NCBI GenBank assembly: GCA_009694025.1
Contig: SHVZ01000022.1
Coordinates: forward strand, 1 to 40,613
DNA: 40,613 bases
DNA from: Alphaproteobacteria bacterium
GTDB lineage: Bacteria; Pseudomonadota; Alphaproteobacteria; SHVZ01
Reading direction: 5' to 3'
Positions 7,343-19,251 of the stretch are shown in pieces (within the stretch, counting starts at the first letter, position 1; each line of letters opens with the position of its first letter). A program made the translations under genes and the position numbers. The notes under the pieces were generated by a model. That model was given only the letters and a program-made list of their open reading frames with translations, searched no databases and was not told the DNA's origin.

Positions 7343-9078
7343 CAGCGAAGCCGGCCGTGACAGCCCGCAAGGCGGCGCTGCCACTCGACACAGCCGACAG
7401 CGCGGTAGAGGCGGGCGGCATAACTGATGGCGGCGAGGGCCGTCTGACGCTCGCTGTCGACGCAGGCGATCCCGATCATGGTCAGCACGTCCGCCTCGGC
7501 GACGCGGTCGCCGACCATCTGATACAACATACGGGCTTCGCCGTAGGCGACGCAGGCGGGTTCGAGTCGGCCCCGGGTGGCGTCCAGATCGCCGATGGCG
7601 CGCATCGACGTCGCTTCGCCTGCGCGGTCGCCGATCCGCCCGAACATGGCGCGGGCGTGGGTGAAGTTGACCTTGGCGAGGTCGTAGTTCTCGAGCAGCC
7701 CGTCGAGCTGTCCGAGGTCGAGCAGCGCCTGAGCCTGCTCGCGCTGGCCGCCGATCGAACGGTAGAGGACATAGGCGCCGCGCATCATTTCGTGCGCCTG
7801 ACGAGTGCTTCCGCCCTGGCGCTCGATATGGCCGAGTCCCTTCAGCGCTTCCGCCTCGATCACCGGGTCGTTGACGCTGCGGCCGAGGGCGCGGCCCTTC
7901 TCGTACTGGCCCCGCGCCTCGTTCAGGTTGCCGATCAGCCGCTCAAGCTCGGCGATGCCGATATGCACGCGGGCTTCGCCCGGCTTGTCCTTCGCCTCGA
8001 TGAACATGCTTGCGCACTGGGCGGCCGAGCTGCGGGCGTTGGTGAAGCGCAGCGTCGCGCGTTTGAGGTCGCCGCGACCGGACAGCAACTCGCCTTCGCC
8101 GAAGCGCCGACCGGCGATCTTGAACTGCTCGCCGGCCGCGACCGCCGAGTTTCTGGCCTCGCGCGGGCGCCCCATCAGCCGCATGATTTCGGCCAAAGAC
8201 TGGCGGACGACGCCCTCGCCGACCGGGTCGCTGACGGTCTTGTAGATCATCAGCGCCCGTTCGTAGCGGGTGACGGCCTCGGTTCCCGCTCTCCTGGCCC
8301 GCTCAAGGTCGGCTCGGCAGGTGAGCGCGTGCGCCTCACCCGACCGGTCGCCGGATTGGCTGAAGGAAAAACGGGCGGCATCGAAACCCGTCCCGGCCTC
8401 CTCGACCTTGTTTTGACGCGCCGCGACTTCGGCGATGCCGAGGCCAGCCTCGCCCTCTGAATACTTGTCCCCCGCACGCAACGCCAGCTCTCGCGCCTGA
8501 TTGTAGAAGTCGCGCGCCGCATCGAGCGCGGCCTGCCGCGATTGCGCCCGTGCCTGCAGAAGTAGGGATCGGAGCTGACCCCGTTCGTCCTTTGCCTCGA
8601 TGAACTGCTGCTGGGCGTCGGCATAGGCGCTCTGGGCATCGGCATAGCGCGTCTGTGCCTCGGCGATCTCGCCCAGGCCGAGCATGGCAAGGCCTACCCC
8701 TTGCGGATCCTTCGCCTCGCGGAAGAGCGAAATCGCTTCGCGCACGTGCTTGGTCGCGTCGTCGAAGCGCTGGACGAAACGCATGCCTTCGGCCTGGATC
8801 CAGAATCGGCTGCCGGCGGCTTTCGACCCCGTGCCGATGCCGGTGCGGATCGACGCGACGCCGCCCGAACGGCGGATACGCCGGGACATCCACATGTCGA
8901 TGACCACGCAGATGGCACCGAAGACCAGCGTCCCCTGCGCCACAAGGTCGCGAACGGGCTGCGGGTCGCCGAGGGTCAGGGCGTAGGAGAAGATGGCGGC
9001 CACGCCCGAGCCGAGGACGATCAATCCGCGCCTGGCCCAGGCACCGCCGCCGCGCGTCTTCGAGAGCGCGCTGGCCAC
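7342..9078 (-). CDS. Membrane-anchored TPR protein
   Basis: The 578-residue protein has two N-terminal membrane segments (about residues 17-36 and 47-63) followed by RRIRR, which suggests that the rest faces the cytoplasm. From about residue 95 to 570 it is an array of roughly eleven or twelve 40-residue helical repeats, each with a core such as GLAMLGLGEIAEAQTRYADA or AEALKGLGHIERQGGSTRQA and an ending like SGDRSGEA. This 40-residue spacing is that of the extended tetratricopeptide repeats found in kinesin light chain and NB-ARC-TPR proteins, which bind partner proteins. No catalytic domain is seen. The start is GTG at 9078; no in-frame ATG occurs before the second membrane segment. It is coupled by a one-base overlap to the secreted glycosidase downstream. 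Confidence 0.75.
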   Translation of the reverse strand: MASALSKTRGGGAWARRGLIVLGSGVAAIFSYALTLGDPQPVRDLVAQGTLVFGAICVVIDMWMSRRIRRSGGVASIRTGIGTGSKAAGSRFWIQAEGMRFVQRFDDATKHVREAISLFREAKDPQGVGLAMLGLGEIAEAQTRYADAQSAYADAQQQFIEAKDERGQLRSLLLQARAQSRQAALDAARDFYNQARELALRAGDKYSEGEAGLGIAEVAARQNKVEEAGTGFDAARFSFSQSGDRSGEAHALTCRADLERARRAGTEAVTRYERALMIYKTVSDPVGEGVVRQSLAEIMRLMGRPREARNSAVAAGEQFKIAGRRFGEGELLSGRGDLKRATLRFTNARSSAAQCASMFIEAKDKPGEARVHIGIAELERLIGNLNEARGQYEKGRALGRSVNDPVIEAEALKGLGHIERQGGSTRQAHEMMRGAYVLYRSIGGQREQAQALLDLGQLDGLLENYDLAKVNFTHARAMFGRIGDRAGEATSMRAIGDLDATRGRLEPACVAYGEARMLYQMVGDRVAEADVLTMIGIACVDSERQTALAAISYAARLYRAVGCVEWQRRLAGCHGRLR

Positions 9079-9125
9079 CGGCTAGTCCCTGCCCGTTGCG
9101 GGTGAGCTCGGCACGTTGTTCCCTA

Positions 9126-10064
9126 TCATTCTCGTTGTACGCCGACCAGTCTCCGGTAGATCGGGGTGAGCAGGCCCGGCAACAGATAAATAGGCAATTG
9201 GCCGACCGCGAAATAGAGGAAAACGTCGGGCGGCGCGGCGGCTCCGAGCGAGCCTACGAGAACGGCAAGGTTGCGGTTGCCGCTGGCGACCCCGAGCGCC
9301 AGCGCGGTTCGCCGCGGTAAGCGCGCGAAAGCGAGGGCGCCGAGGATCTGGAAGGAGAGATTTGCGGCAAAAGCGGCGGCGACGAAGCCGGCGACCCGGA
9401 GCGGCTCGGCCAGGGCGGTGGCGGTGATCCCGTCCATGGCGGCGACGGCGAAGACGAGGAGGGTGAGGACGATCGCCCCGTCGATTCGGCTGGGATGGGC
9501 AGCGATCGATGCGGCGCCGACGAGCCGGCGTCCGAGGAGGGCTATCGCCAGCGCACCGAAAGTGAGAAGCGCGAGCCTCAGGAAGAGGGGCCCGAGGTCT
9601 AGGCCGAGGTCGACGCCCGCGAGAAGGAGCGCCAGCGGCGGCAAGGTCAACGGCATGGCGAAGGTGGCAAGCGCGGTGCCCACCAGAGCGAGCGCGCCCT
9701 CGAGCCCGAGCAAGGTCGCGAGGGCCGGCGCGGCGATCAGCGGCGGCGAGGCCGCCCACAGCAGCATCGCCTCGGCGAGGCCGGGCGGCAGGCCCGCGAG
9801 TCGGGTCGCCAGCGCCATCAGCGCCGGCGAGACCGCCAGCAGCCAGGCAACCAGGAGAAGGGGCGCGCGCGGCCGGCGCAGATGGCCGGCGAGGTCGGCC
9901 CAGTCCATCCTCATGAGCGTCAGCGCCAGCAGCGCCACAACCGACGGCGTCAGGAGCGGGCGGAGGAGCTGGGCCAGCGCCGGCACGGCGAGCCCGAGGA
10001 AGATCCCTGCGGCGAGCACGGCCTTGCCGTGCCGGCCGAGCCAGCCGAGGGCGCCTGCGAGCAT
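9126..10064 (-). CDS. SBF-like (bile acid:Na+ symporter superfamily) transporter
   Basis: A 312-residue, almost wholly hydrophobic protein with nine or ten predicted membrane helices. It has the two-fold organisation of the BART superfamily, including a broken helix around LLWAASPPLIAAPALATLLG in the first half and LALGVASGNRNLAVLVGSLG in the second. The GNRN segment resembles the substrate/sodium crossover of SBF transporters. The substrate is unknown; bile acids are unlikely for this organism and small organic anions are more plausible. I took the ATG at 10064 because the reading frame further upstream belongs to the divergent thioesterase on the other strand. There is no Shine-Dalgarno sequence, and a candidate promoter places +1 at about the start codon. 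Confidence 0.75.
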   Translation of the reverse strand: MLAGALGWLGRHGKAVLAAGIFLGLAVPALAQLLRPLLTPSVVALLALTLMRMDWADLAGHLRRPRAPLLLVAWLLAVSPALMALATRLAGLPPGLAEAMLLWAASPPLIAAPALATLLGLEGALALVGTALATFAMPLTLPPLALLLAGVDLGLDLGPLFLRLALLTFGALAIALLGRRLVGAASIAAHPSRIDGAIVLTLLVFAVAAMDGITATALAEPLRVAGFVAAAFAANLSFQILGALAFARLPRRTALALGVASGNRNLAVLVGSLGAAAPPDVFLYFAVGQLPIYLLPGLLTPIYRRLVGVQRE

Positions 10065-10071
10065 GCATCGG

Positions 10072-10100
10072 ACGCTAGCGGCTTTCGAAGATGGAGCCAA
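10072..10100 (-). promoter_or_regulatory. Candidate promoter for the SBF-like transporter
   Basis: On the minus strand TTGGCT (10100-10095) and TAGCGT (10077-10072) are separated by 17 bases, and seven bases then lead to the ATG at 10064. Transcription would start at or next to the start codon. The -10 match is weak, and it overlaps the promoter of the divergent gene. Confidence 0.35.
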
Positions 10101-10111
10101 TACGCTACACG
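10083..10111 (+). promoter_or_regulatory. Candidate promoter for the thioesterase gene
   Basis: TTTCGA (10083-10088) and TACACG (10106-10111) are 17 bases apart; seven bases then lead to the ATG at 10119. Both hexamers match the consensus poorly, so the support is the geometry, which repeats at uvrD and bamD. Confidence 0.28.
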
Positions 10112-10118
10112 GATCGCC

Positions 10119-10616
10119 ATGATCGACCCCTGGCTCGGCGACTACCGCGACCATGTCCGCCCCGAGTGGATCGACTACAACGGCCACATGAACGTCGCCT
10201 ACTACGTGCTGGCGTTCGACCGAGCGACCGATGTGTTGTTCGATCGCCTCGGCCTCGGGCACGCTCACCGCCAGGCGGCGAACCACGGCTTCTTCGTGGT
10301 CGAGGCGCACGTCACCTATGGTCGGGAGGTGCTTGAGGGCGATCCTCTCCGGTTCCGAAGCTGGCTGGTCGAGGTGGGAGAGCGGAAGCTCCGGTACTTC
10401 CTGGAGATGGTCCACGCCGAGAAGGGCTATCTGGCTGCGACCATCGAATTCCTCGGGCTCAACATCGACCTCGGATCGCGGCGGTCGGCACCCTTTCCGG
10501 CGGCGCTCCGTCAGCGCCTGCAGGCGGCCGTGGCCAATGACGTCAGCCGCGGCCTGCCGGCCGAGGTCGGCCGCTCGGTCGGCCAGCCGCGGGTGGCTCG
10601 GGTGGAACGCTCTTGA
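10119..10616 (+). CDS. Hotdog-fold acyl-CoA thioesterase
   Basis: This 165-residue protein is a single hotdog domain of the 4-hydroxybenzoyl-CoA thioesterase type, which hydrolyses acyl-CoA to free acid and CoA. The N-terminal signature EWIDYNGHMNVAYYV contains the catalytic Asp and the HMN motif on the central helix; HVTYGREVLEGDPLRFRSWLVEVGERKLRYFLEM forms the central strands. Close relatives are often found fused to or beside carnitine/betaine catabolic dehydrogenases, but no such gene is present here, so the substrate is open. It ends with a TTGA/ATG-type overlap into the diguanylate cyclase frame and is only 54 bases from the divergent transporter start. Confidence 0.85.
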   Translation: MIDPWLGDYRDHVRPEWIDYNGHMNVAYYVLAFDRATDVLFDRLGLGHAHRQAANHGFFVVEAHVTYGREVLEGDPLRFRSWLVEVGERKLRYFLEMVHAEKGYLAATIEFLGLNIDLGSRRSAPFPAALRQRLQAAVANDVSRGLPAEVGRSVGQPRVARVERS

Positions 10617-10648
10617 GTCCTCCTGTCCGGCAGGCTACGTCCCAAGGC

Positions 10649-11704
10649 ATGGACAAACGGCCGATAGCAGCGCGCGTGGGGGAACCGGGGCAGAATCCGG
10701 GCCAGGCGGATTTCTGCGCCCGGAACGCTTTGTCGCGCATGGCCGCGCTCGGCATTCCGCCGACGCCGCCGAACTTCCTCGTCTGGTACGGCTATTTCAG
10801 CAATCAGCCGCCCGCGCTGAAGAAGGCGGTCGACGCGCTGATCGAACGCGGCCGCGGCATCGATGCCGTCGCCACCGAGGAGATCCACAGCCAGTTCTTC
10901 GGCCAGAAGGCCGAAGCGTCGGAGGCGATAGCGGCATCGGAGGCGGTCGATGTGCTTCTTGCCCGTCTGATGGAGCGGGTCTCGGTGCAGGCGCGCGGGG
11001 CGGAAGCCTATGGTGGCGCCCTTGCCGACGCGGAGAGCGCGCTCAGGGGCGGCGAGATCGGCAGCATCGTCGCCCGCCTGGTCGAAGAGACCCGCCGCAT
11101 GGCCGACCTCAACCGCGACATGCAGGCCCATCTCAGGGCAGCGGGCTCGGAGATCGACGTTCTCCGCCAGAACCTCGGCGAGGCGCGCGAGCAGGCCGAG
11201 ACCGACGAGCTTACGGGCATCGCCAATCGCAAGCGGTTCGACATGGCGCTTCGCCAAGCGATCGTCCGCGCTACCGACGAGCGGGAGTCCCTCACCCTCG
11301 TGATGGCCGACATCGACCACTTCAAGCGGTTCAACGACACCCACGGCCATCAGGTCGGCGACCAGGTCCTGCGGCTGGTGGCGCGCACGGTCGCCGACAG
11401 CGTGCGCAACGGCGACCTGCCGGCCCGCTATGGCGGCGAGGAGTTCGCGGTCATCCTGCCGCGGACGACCCTCCACGCGGCGCGGCCGATCGCCGAGCGC
11501 ATCCGCACCACCCTGGCCGCGCGCAAATTCGTCCGGCGCGACACCCGCGAGGTTATCGGTAGCATCACCATCTCGATCGGTGCCGCCCTCTATCGTCCGG
11601 GCGAGACGCCGATGGCCCTGATTTCCCGTGCCGATTCGGCGCTCTACACGGCCAAGCGCCAGGGCCGCAACCGGCTGGTCATCGACGGCGAGACCGCAGC
11701 TTAG
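10649..11704 (+). CDS. Diguanylate cyclase (GGDEF domain)
   Basis: This 351-residue cytoplasmic protein makes cyclic di-GMP from two GTP. The C-terminal GGDEF domain (about residues 185-345) carries the active-site motif GGEEF in ARYGGEEFAVILP, the metal-binding DIDHFKRFND, and the family start DELTGIANR. An RNGD inhibitory (I-site) motif lies five residues before GGEEF, so product feedback inhibition is expected. The first 150 residues are helical, with an N-terminal FLVWYGYFSNQPPALKKAVD pattern seen in many alphaproteobacterial cyclases of unknown input, followed by a coiled-coil linker. An alternative TTG start at 10613 overlaps the thioesterase stop (TTGA) and would add 12 residues; ATG 10649 has only a weak AAGG. 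No membrane segment is present. Confidence 0.9.
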   Translation: MDKRPIAARVGEPGQNPGQADFCARNALSRMAALGIPPTPPNFLVWYGYFSNQPPALKKAVDALIERGRGIDAVATEEIHSQFFGQKAEASEAIAASEAVDVLLARLMERVSVQARGAEAYGGALADAESALRGGEIGSIVARLVEETRRMADLNRDMQAHLRAAGSEIDVLRQNLGEAREQAETDELTGIANRKRFDMALRQAIVRATDERESLTLVMADIDHFKRFNDTHGHQVGDQVLRLVARTVADSVRNGDLPARYGGEEFAVILPRTTLHAARPIAERIRTTLAARKFVRRDTREVIGSITISIGAALYRPGETPMALISRADSALYTAKRQGRNRLVIDGETAA

Positions 11705-11729
11705 ACTCGCACGTCCGGCAGCCTATATT
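11701..11729 (+). promoter_or_regulatory. Candidate leaderless promoter of uvrD/pcrA
   Basis: TTAGAC (11701-11706) and TATATT (11724-11729) are spaced by 17 bases. Six bases (GGCCCC) follow before the ATG at 11736, so the predicted start of transcription falls on the A of the start codon. No Shine-Dalgarno sequence is present. Confidence 0.5.
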
Positions 11730-11735
11730 GGCCCC

Positions 11736-13967
11736 ATGACCACACAGCCGCTGCCGGCCGAGCCGCAGCCTCCTCCTTATCTCGTCGGCCTCAACGACGC
11801 CCAGCGGCGCGCGGTCGAGGCGATCGACGGCCCGGTCCTGGTGCTGGCGGGCGCCGGCACCGGCAAGACCCGTGTGCTGACCACGCGGCTCGCCCATCTT
11901 CTCGCCTCCGGCGTGGCGCGGCCATGGAACATTCTCGCCGTCACCTTCACCAACAAGGCGGCGCGTGAGATGCGCGCGCGGGTCGCCAACATCATCGGCC
12001 CCTCGGTCGAGCAAGTCTGGCTCGGCACATTTCATGCGCTGTGTACGCGGATTCTTCGCCGCCACGCCGAGATGGTGGGCCTGAAGTCGAACTTCACCAT
12101 TCTCGACACCGACGACCAGATCCGCCTATTGAAGCAGGTACTGGAGGCCGAGGGCATCGACGGCAAGCGCTGGCCGGCGCGGGTGCTGATGACGGTGATC
12201 CAGCGTTGGAAGGACCGGGCGTTGCCGCCGGAGAAGGTTGGTGCCGCCGATGCCGGCGATCTCGCCGGCGGCAAGCTTCCGGCGATCTATGCCGCCTATC
12301 AGCAGCGCTTGAAGACGCTGAACGCCGCCGATTTCGGCGACCTCCTGATGCACACGGTGCAGCTCTTCACTGCCGAAGCCGAGGTGCTGGCGCAGTACCA
12401 GCGCCAGTTCCGCTACCTCCTGGTCGACGAGTACCAGGACACCAACGTCGCCCAGTATCTCTGGCTCCGCCTCTTAGCCCAGGGCCGCCACAACATCTGC
12501 TGCGTCGGCGACGAGGACCAGTCCATCTACGGCTGGCGCGGCGCCGAGATCGGCAACATCCTGCGCTTCGAAACCGACTTCCCGGGCGCGTGCGTAGTCC
12601 GGCTCGAGCAGAACTACCGCTCGACCCCGGCGATCCTCGCCGCCGCCTCTCACCTGATCGCGCACAACCGCGACCGTCTCGGCAAGACGCTGTGGACCGA
12701 GGCGGAGGCCGGCGACAACGTCAAGGTGATGGCGGTCTGGGACGGCGAGGACGAGGCGCGGCGCATCGGCGAGGAGATCGAGTCTCTGCAGCGCAAGGGC
12801 CTCGGTCTCGGCGACATGGCGATCCTCGTGCGCGCCGGCTTCCAGACCCGCGAATTCGAGGAGCGCTTCATCACGCTCGGCCTCAACTACAGAGTGGTCG
12901 GCGGCCACCGCTTCTACGAGCGGCTGGAGATCCGCGATGCGCTGGCCTATCTCCGTGTGGTCAACCAGCCGGACGATGACCTCGCCTTCGAGCGCATCGT
13001 CAACACGCCGAAACGCGGCATCGGCCAGACCACGGTTCAGACGCTGCACAAGCTCGCGCGGGGCCGCGGCGTCCCGCTGCTGATGGCGGCATCCGCCATT
13101 GCCGGCACCGACGAGCTGAAGCCGGCGGCGAGGCGGGCGCTTTCCGGTGTGGTCGAGGATTTCGCCCGCTGGCGCGCTATGACCGACGGCGTCGGCGCTG
13201 CCGACCTCGCTCAGACCGTGCTCGACGAGAGCGGCTACACCGCGTACTGGCAACAAGATAAGTCGGCCGAAGGACCGGGCCGGCTCGAGAACCTGAAGGA
13301 GCTGGTGCGCGCCATCGGCGAGTTCGAAAGCCTGGCCTCGTTCCTCGAACATGTGTCGTTGGTCATGGATACCGACGACGTAGATCCCGCGCAGCAGATC
13401 AGCCTGATGACGCTGCACGCCGCCAAGGGTCTTGAGTTCGACACCATCTTCCTGCCGGGCTGGGAGGAGGGTCTCTTTCCGCATCCGCGCGCGCTGGATG
13501 AGTCCGGCAACGCCGGCCTGGAGGAGGAACGTCGGCTCGCCTATGTCGGCCTCACCCGCGCCCGCCGCCGCGCCTTCATCACCCATGCCGCCAACCGGCG
13601 CATCCACAACATGTGGCAGTCGAGCCTGCCGTCGCGCTTCGTCGCCGAGCTGCCGACCGACGCCATCGAGGTCGAGGCCGAGTCTGGGTTGTTCGGCGGC
13701 GCTGCGGTTGGTGGCGGCTTCGGCTCGGCCTTCGAGCCGCGCCCGGCCGCCTGGCTTCCCCAGCCGCGCCGTCAGGCTCCGCTGATCGAAGGGCGGGCGG
13801 TGCCGGTCTCTCCGTCGCGCTCGGGCGGCTTCGCCGCCGGCGCCCGCGTCTTCCACCAGAAATTCGGCTACGGCACCATCCGCGCGGTCGACGGCGACAA
13901 GCTCGAGATCGAGTTCGAGCACGCCGGCACCAAGAAGGTGATGGACAGCTTCGTCAGCACTGCCTAG
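11736..13967 (+). CDS. uvrD: UvrD/PcrA-family superfamily 1 DNA helicase
   Basis: A 743-residue 3'-5' DNA helicase acting in nucleotide excision repair, mismatch repair and removal of RecA or stalled polymerases. SF1A motifs appear in order: Q-motif LNDAQRRAVEAI, Walker A GAGTGKT (39-45), motif Ia AVTFTNKAAREM, Walker B LLVDEYQDTN, motif III GDEDQSIYGWRGA, motif IV QNYRST, motif V LMTLHAAKGLEFD and motif VI EEERRLAYVGLTRAR. The C-terminal segment GARVFHQKFGYGTIRAVDGD is the PcrA/UvrD Tudor-like domain that contacts RNA polymerase. PcrA and UvrD names are used interchangeably in this group. The start at 11736 precedes the Q-motif by the usual distance. It converges on ligA with 16 bases between the stop codons. 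Confidence 0.95.
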   Translation: MTTQPLPAEPQPPPYLVGLNDAQRRAVEAIDGPVLVLAGAGTGKTRVLTTRLAHLLASGVARPWNILAVTFTNKAAREMRARVANIIGPSVEQVWLGTFHALCTRILRRHAEMVGLKSNFTILDTDDQIRLLKQVLEAEGIDGKRWPARVLMTVIQRWKDRALPPEKVGAADAGDLAGGKLPAIYAAYQQRLKTLNAADFGDLLMHTVQLFTAEAEVLAQYQRQFRYLLVDEYQDTNVAQYLWLRLLAQGRHNICCVGDEDQSIYGWRGAEIGNILRFETDFPGACVVRLEQNYRSTPAILAAASHLIAHNRDRLGKTLWTEAEAGDNVKVMAVWDGEDEARRIGEEIESLQRKGLGLGDMAILVRAGFQTREFEERFITLGLNYRVVGGHRFYERLEIRDALAYLRVVNQPDDDLAFERIVNTPKRGIGQTTVQTLHKLARGRGVPLLMAASAIAGTDELKPAARRALSGVVEDFARWRAMTDGVGAADLAQTVLDESGYTAYWQQDKSAEGPGRLENLKELVRAIGEFESLASFLEHVSLVMDTDDVDPAQQISLMTLHAAKGLEFDTIFLPGWEEGLFPHPRALDESGNAGLEEERRLAYVGLTRARRRAFITHAANRRIHNMWQSSLPSRFVAELPTDAIEVEAESGLFGGAAVGGGFGSAFEPRPAAWLPQPRRQAPLIEGRAVPVSPSRSGGFAAGARVFHQKFGYGTIRAVDGDKLEIEFEHAGTKKVMDSFVSTA

Positions 13968-13983
13968 GTCCCGGTCGGGCTCG

Positions 13984-18058
<4,075 letters not shown>

Positions 18059-18403
18059 ATGGGAACTGTTGGGATTTTAAAGGCGCTCGGCGCGGCGGTC
18101 ATGGCTGTGTCGATCTTCTATGTTGGCGGCATGGCGAGCCTGGAGGCGCTTAGCTATCTCGGCCAGTTCGATTGGCCGATCAAGACGGCGGCATTCTGGA
18201 CAGGCGGCGTCGTGCTGGCCCTGGTCCTTGCCGAAATGACCCGGCGGGTCATCTCGGACATTGCGGCGTTTCTCGAGGACGAAGTGGTGGAGCCTAAGCT
18301 CAATATTGAGGCCGAAGAGGTCCGCAACGAACTACCGGCCAAGCCGACCGCGCGCCCTGGTTTCCCGCCGCCGAAGCCTGTAGCCCTGCCGGCAAGGAAG
18401 TGA
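18059..18403 (+). CDS. Small two-span membrane protein of unknown function
   Basis: A 114-residue protein that I do not recognise. Two hydrophobic segments are visible, about residues 7-31 (LGAAVMAVSIFYVGGMA) and 42-59 (AAFWTGGVVLALVLAE). An acidic helix follows (DIAAFLEDEVVEPKLNIEAEEV) and then a Pro/Lys-rich tail ending PPPKPVALPARK. A GAGGAA ribosome binding site lies 14 bases before ATG 18059, a little far. Its stop is four bases from the convergent bamD stop. Lower GC than its neighbours in the leader and clean amino acid composition favour a real gene. Its position between bamD and recN hints at an envelope role, but this is only context. Confidence 0.6.
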   Translation: MGTVGILKALGAAVMAVSIFYVGGMASLEALSYLGQFDWPIKTAAFWTGGVVLALVLAEMTRRVISDIAAFLEDEVVEPKLNIEAEEVRNELPAKPTARPGFPPPKPVALPARK

Positions 18404-18407
18404 ACGC

Positions 18408-19208
18408 CTAGAACAACGACCCGAAGGTCCGACCGAACCAGCCCTTCTGGCTGCCGTCGGGGGCGAGGCCCTGACCGGCGAGAAGCGCGTAGGCGTCCCG
18501 GTACCAGTCGCTGCCGGGATAGTTGTGGCCGAGCACGGCGGCGGCGGCCTGGGCCTCGTCGCGGACGCCCAGGTTGAGGTAGGCCTCGGTGAGCCGGAGA
18601 AGCGCCTCCGGCACCTGCTCGGTGGTCTGGTAGTTGTCGACCACCCGGCGGAAGCGGTTGATCGCGGCTAGTGGCTGGCCGAGCCGGAGATAGTAGCGGC
18701 CGATCTCCATCTCCTTGCCGGCCAGGTGGTTCCGCGCCAGGTCGATCTTGAGGCGGGCGTCGCGGGCATACCGTGAATCCGGATAGCGTCGGATCACCTC
18801 GTCCAGCGCCTTGAGCGCCCGGTCGGTGATCTCCTGGTCGCGCCCGATATCGGCGATCTGCTCGTAGTGGGAGAGGCCCTTGAGATAGTAGGCGTAGGGC
18901 GCGTCGCGGTGGCTCGGATGGAGCTCGATGAACTGATCGAGCGAGGACAACGCGTCGTCGTATTTGTTCGCCTGGTAGAAGGAGAAGGCCGACATGAGCT
19001 GGGCTTTGGTCGCCCAGGCCGAATACGGGTGCTGGCGCTCGACCTCCTCGAACTGCCTGGCGGCTTTCAGGTAGATCCGGTCCTCCAGCGAGTTCATCGC
19101 CGTGTTGTAGAGCTCCTCGACCGGCTTCTCGACATAGGGCTCGGGCTTGTCGCCGCAGGCGGCGAGGACGAGCGGCAGGGCGAGGAGAGCGAATCGGAGG
19201 CGGACCAT
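18408..19208 (-). CDS. bamD: Outer membrane assembly lipoprotein BamD
   Basis: The 266-residue lipoprotein is an essential part of the BAM complex that inserts beta-barrel proteins into the outer membrane. The lipoprotein signal MVRLRFALLALPLVLAAC ends in a clear lipobox with Cys18. The mature part has five TPR-like repeats, including YNTAMNSLEDRIYLKAARQF, AQLMSAFSFYQANKYDDAL and the conserved HPSHRDAPYAYYLKGLSHYEQ. The start is fixed by the signal peptide. The ATG has no ribosome binding site and lies seven bases after a candidate -10, so the mRNA may be leaderless. It follows lpxC by 43 bases. Confidence 0.94.
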   Translation of the reverse strand: MVRLRFALLALPLVLAACGDKPEPYVEKPVEELYNTAMNSLEDRIYLKAARQFEEVERQHPYSAWATKAQLMSAFSFYQANKYDDALSSLDQFIELHPSHRDAPYAYYLKGLSHYEQIADIGRDQEITDRALKALDEVIRRYPDSRYARDARLKIDLARNHLAGKEMEIGRYYLRLGQPLAAINRFRRVVDNYQTTEQVPEALLRLTEAYLNLGVRDEAQAAAAVLGHNYPGSDWYRDAYALLAGQGLAPDGSQKGWFGRTFGSLF

Positions 19209-19215
19209 AGGCGCC

Positions 19216-19244
19216 TATATAGCGGCGCTTGCGGCGGCTGTCAG
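19216..19244 (-). promoter_or_regulatory. Candidate leaderless promoter of bamD
   Basis: On the minus strand CTGACA (19244-19239), 17 bases, and TATATA (19221-19216) form a good sigma-70-like pair. Seven bases (GGCGCCT) separate TATATA from the bamD ATG, so +1 should coincide with the start codon. Confidence 0.5.
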
Positions 19245-19251
19245 CACCGCC

